A stretch of DNA of 48,363 nt from CAZPAV01 sp964584755. Its GTDB lineage: Bacteria > Actinomycetota > Acidimicrobiia > Spongiisociales > UBA5794. A program made the position numbers and the translations under genes. Shown piece by piece: positions 46,570-48,363 of the stretch. Each line of letters starts with the position of its first letter. The first letter of the stretch is position 1. The stretch spans positions 1-48,363 of the forward strand of contig CAZPAV010000020.1 of NCBI GenBank assembly GCA_964584755.1, in the 5' to 3' direction. Below the pieces are notes generated by a model. That model had not been told where the DNA came from. It saw only the letters and a list, made by a program, of their open reading frames with translations, and did not search any database.

Positions 46570-48291
46570 TCAGGTCTCGGGAACGGTGGAGGAGCGCGCC
46601 GTCGCGGTGGCGGCGCCGAGCTCCGTCGTCCAGCGGACGGCCCGGTTCCGGCCACGGCGCTTCGCCTCGAGGAGGGCCGCGTCGGCCTGGCCGACGAGGG
46701 TCTCGAGGTCGCCCCCGGCGCGGGAGTCCGTCACGCCGAAGCTGCACGTGAAGGAGGGAGCCGATCCACCGCGCGTCTCGAGTACGAGCTGCTCCCGGAT
46801 CCGCTGGACGACCGACTCGGCGGCCTCGGTATCGAGGTCGGGGAGGAGGATGACGAACTCCTCGCCCCCCCAGCGGGCGACGAGGTCCTCGGCGCGCAGC
46901 ACGCGACGAACGGCGCGAGCGAAGAGACGCAGGGCTCGGTCCCCGGTGTCGTGACCGTGCCGGTCGTTGAGCTCCTTGAAGTGGTCGAGGTCGGCGAACA
47001 CCACGGTTGCCACGTCGTGCCCCGCCAGGACCTGACGGGCCGCGTTCTCGAAGCTCCGGCGGTTCATGAGACCGGTGAGGGGATCGGTCGAGGCCTGGAG
47101 GCGGGAGGTGGAGAACGCCCGGATGACGCCGATGCGGTCCCCCGCCTTGGTGGCCACCTGGCCGAGGACACGGAGGGCGTCGTCGGGGAAGGGGAGACCG
47201 CGAGGACCGATGGCGTGGAGTACCCCCACGGCGCGGCCTCCGACGCTGACGGGGGTGCACGCCGCCGCGCAGGGCGGCGCCTCGCGGTCGCGCAGGTGGG
47301 GGCATGCCGAGAACTCGGTGCTGTCGGGGAAGACGATCCGGGTGCCGCGGCGGATGGCGGGGCACTCCATGGGGGTACCGACGTCGCATCCGGGGTTGGG
47401 GTCGGCCTCCCCGGTGCGGAGCATGCGGGCGAGATGAGCGTGACTCGAGTCGGCCAGGAGCAGCTCCACGGCGTGGTCGGGAAGCCGTTCCTCGAGGACG
47501 AGGGCCACGGTGGCGAGCACCGCCGGTTCGTCGAGCGCCATGTCGAGGGCCGTGTCGAGGGCGGCGTCGAAGGCCTGGGTGCGGGCGTTGCGGTTGCGCT
47601 CGCGGTCGAGGAGGCGGGTGGAGCGCACCGCGGCGCGGCTGGCGAGCCCGCCGATGCCCAGGCCGAGGGCGAGGAGGGCGAGGAGCTCGTTGCGGGTCGT
47701 TCGCGTGTGGCCCTCCACGGCGGCGACGGCCACGGCGATGCGGGGCTCGTACACGTCGTCCTCGAGGTCGTGGACGACGGTGCGCATCGTGTCGAACTCG
47801 ATCCGGCTCTGGGCGAGGAGATCCGTGGGGAGAGGGCCGCCCTGGGCGTGGAGGAGGATCGCCGCGGTGAGGCGCTCCGTGGTGTCCAGCCACGCGTTCC
47901 GTGCCTGCTCGTAGTCGGCGTGGCGGGTCACCTCGGCGGCGGACTGGTCGGGGATGGCGAGGTATCGCTGCCACCGCTCGTCGGTCCGGGCCACCTGGAG
48001 GTGGTACTCCTGCAGGGAGGCCGCCGCCGCGGTGGGGTCCTCCTGGAGCGCCGCCACCTCGAGGGCACGTTGGGCGGCGAGGAGATCGCGGTCGATGTGG
48101 AGGAGGAGGTCGAAACCGGGGTACGCCCCTCGGGAGAGGCTCTCGAAGTCGGCACGGAGACGGGCGAGCTCGAAGGTGCCGAGGCCGACGACGACCGCCA
48201 TGAGGGTGAGCAGGGCGACGGCGAGGAGGAGGACCCGAGGCGCGGCGTTCCGGTCACGGCGCCGGGGTCGTCGAGCTGGGGAACGGGCCAT
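46570..48291 (-). CDS. membrane-bound GAF-GGDEF diguanylate cyclase
   Basis: 573 residues; makes the second messenger c-di-GMP. Transmembrane helix 1 is at about residues 20-40, then a helical extracytoplasmic sensor of ~160 residues, helix 2 at about 202-218, a GAF-like domain (about 240-395) and GGDEF (about 405-555). The active site is GGEEF (about residue 474), preceded five residues earlier by RxxD (RAED), the product-inhibition I site. SFGVTDS and ADAALLEAKRRGRNR complete the domain. The GAF part has five spaced cysteines (near 302, 309, 330, 340, 344). ATG 48291 follows GGAGG. No EAL domain is attached. Confidence 0.92.
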   Translation of the reverse strand: MARSPARRPRRRDRNAAPRVLLLAVALLTLMAVVVGLGTFELARLRADFESLSRGAYPGFDLLLHIDRDLLAAQRALEVAALQEDPTAAAASLQEYHLQVARTDERWQRYLAIPDQSAAEVTRHADYEQARNAWLDTTERLTAAILLHAQGGPLPTDLLAQSRIEFDTMRTVVHDLEDDVYEPRIAVAVAAVEGHTRTTRNELLALLALGLGIGGLASRAAVRSTRLLDRERNRNARTQAFDAALDTALDMALDEPAVLATVALVLEERLPDHAVELLLADSSHAHLARMLRTGEADPNPGCDVGTPMECPAIRRGTRIVFPDSTEFSACPHLRDREAPPCAAACTPVSVGGRAVGVLHAIGPRGLPFPDDALRVLGQVATKAGDRIGVIRAFSTSRLQASTDPLTGLMNRRSFENAARQVLAGHDVATVVFADLDHFKELNDRHGHDTGDRALRLFARAVRRVLRAEDLVARWGGEEFVILLPDLDTEAAESVVQRIREQLVLETRGGSAPSFTCSFGVTDSRAGGDLETLVGQADAALLEAKRRGRNRAVRWTTELGAATATARSSTVPET

Positions 48292-48363
48292 CGCTGCCTC
48301 CGGGAGGTGGGCCGCCGTCCGGTCTCTCCACGTCCATCGGCAGGACGGCGGCGACGCTTGACG

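Noticed and set aside
1..48363. CRISPR array, tRNA genes, insertion sequences, prophage or integrative element
   Set aside because: No regularly spaced repeats, no tRNA cloverleaf with CCA end, no transposase or integrase other than housekeeping XerC, and no compositional break were found by reading the sequence.

Overview
This 48.4 kb window is chromosomal DNA of a very GC-rich bacterium. Almost every coding third position is G or C, GTG starts are common, and genes are packed with ATGA or GTGA stop/start overlaps. The gene order dprA-xerC-whiG/fliA-rpsB-tsf-pyrH-frr-cdsA-dxr-rseP-ispG-proS-rimP-nusA-infB-ylxP-rbfA-nrnA-truB-ribF-rpsO-pnp is the conserved actinobacterial 'translation plus isoprenoid' block. 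An actinobacterial LexA box, imuA'/imuB, a WhiG-type sigma factor and an LLM-family oxidoreductase fit Actinomycetota. The short EF-Ts and the SDR type hint at a deep branch such as Acidimicrobiia, but that placement is inference.

Layout. (1) 1-19646, all plus strand: end of dprA, then DNA recombination, a sigma factor, ribosomal protein S2/EF-Ts, UMP kinase, ribosome recycling, CDP-diacylglycerol and MEP-pathway genes, a site-2 protease, ProRS, and the rimP-nusA-infB-rbfA-truB-ribF ribosome/RNA maturation run. (2) 19710-23686: a secreted alpha/beta hydrolase, then rpsO-pnp with a structured pnp leader, closed by a perfect 32-nt palindrome. (3) 23713-28088: a dodecin, a LexA-boxed imuA'-imuB mutasome pair, plsC and a YcaQ/AlkZ-like DNA glycosylase that share one back-to-back promoter. 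(4) 28158-30131: SDR dehydrogenase, 5-formyl-THF cyclo-ligase, GNAT acetyltransferase. (5) 30109-34683, minus strand: a TPP riboswitch followed by thiN-thiB-thiP-thiQ (thiamine uptake and pyrophosphorylation). (6) 34738-36357: an arsenite module, acr3 and arsR, each promoter carrying a TTCAA-N6-TTGAA operator; acr3 also has a leader RNA with mutually exclusive pairings around its ribosome binding site. (7) 36493-43052: uridine kinase, SGNH hydrolase, YchF, PurU, a HAD phosphatase, then gnd-zwf. (8) 43072-48363: a conserved protein of unknown function, a tandem ACT protein, a lipoprotein, an LLM flavin/F420 oxidoreductase and a membrane GAF-GGDEF diguanylate cyclase.

A recurring regulatory theme is a TANNNT -10 element placed 6-8 nt before the start codon, predicting leaderless mRNAs for several genes (ispG, plsC, arsR, udk, purU, the 43072 gene and an internal start in cdsA). 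At two loci the leaderless start belongs to a 5- or 21-codon mini-ORF whose stop overlaps the next gene's ATG. No tRNA, rRNA, CRISPR array, insertion sequence or prophage was seen. The only stretch over 300 nt without a gene is 34558-34877, which holds the TPP riboswitch, two divergent promoters, an ArsR operator and the acr3 leader.
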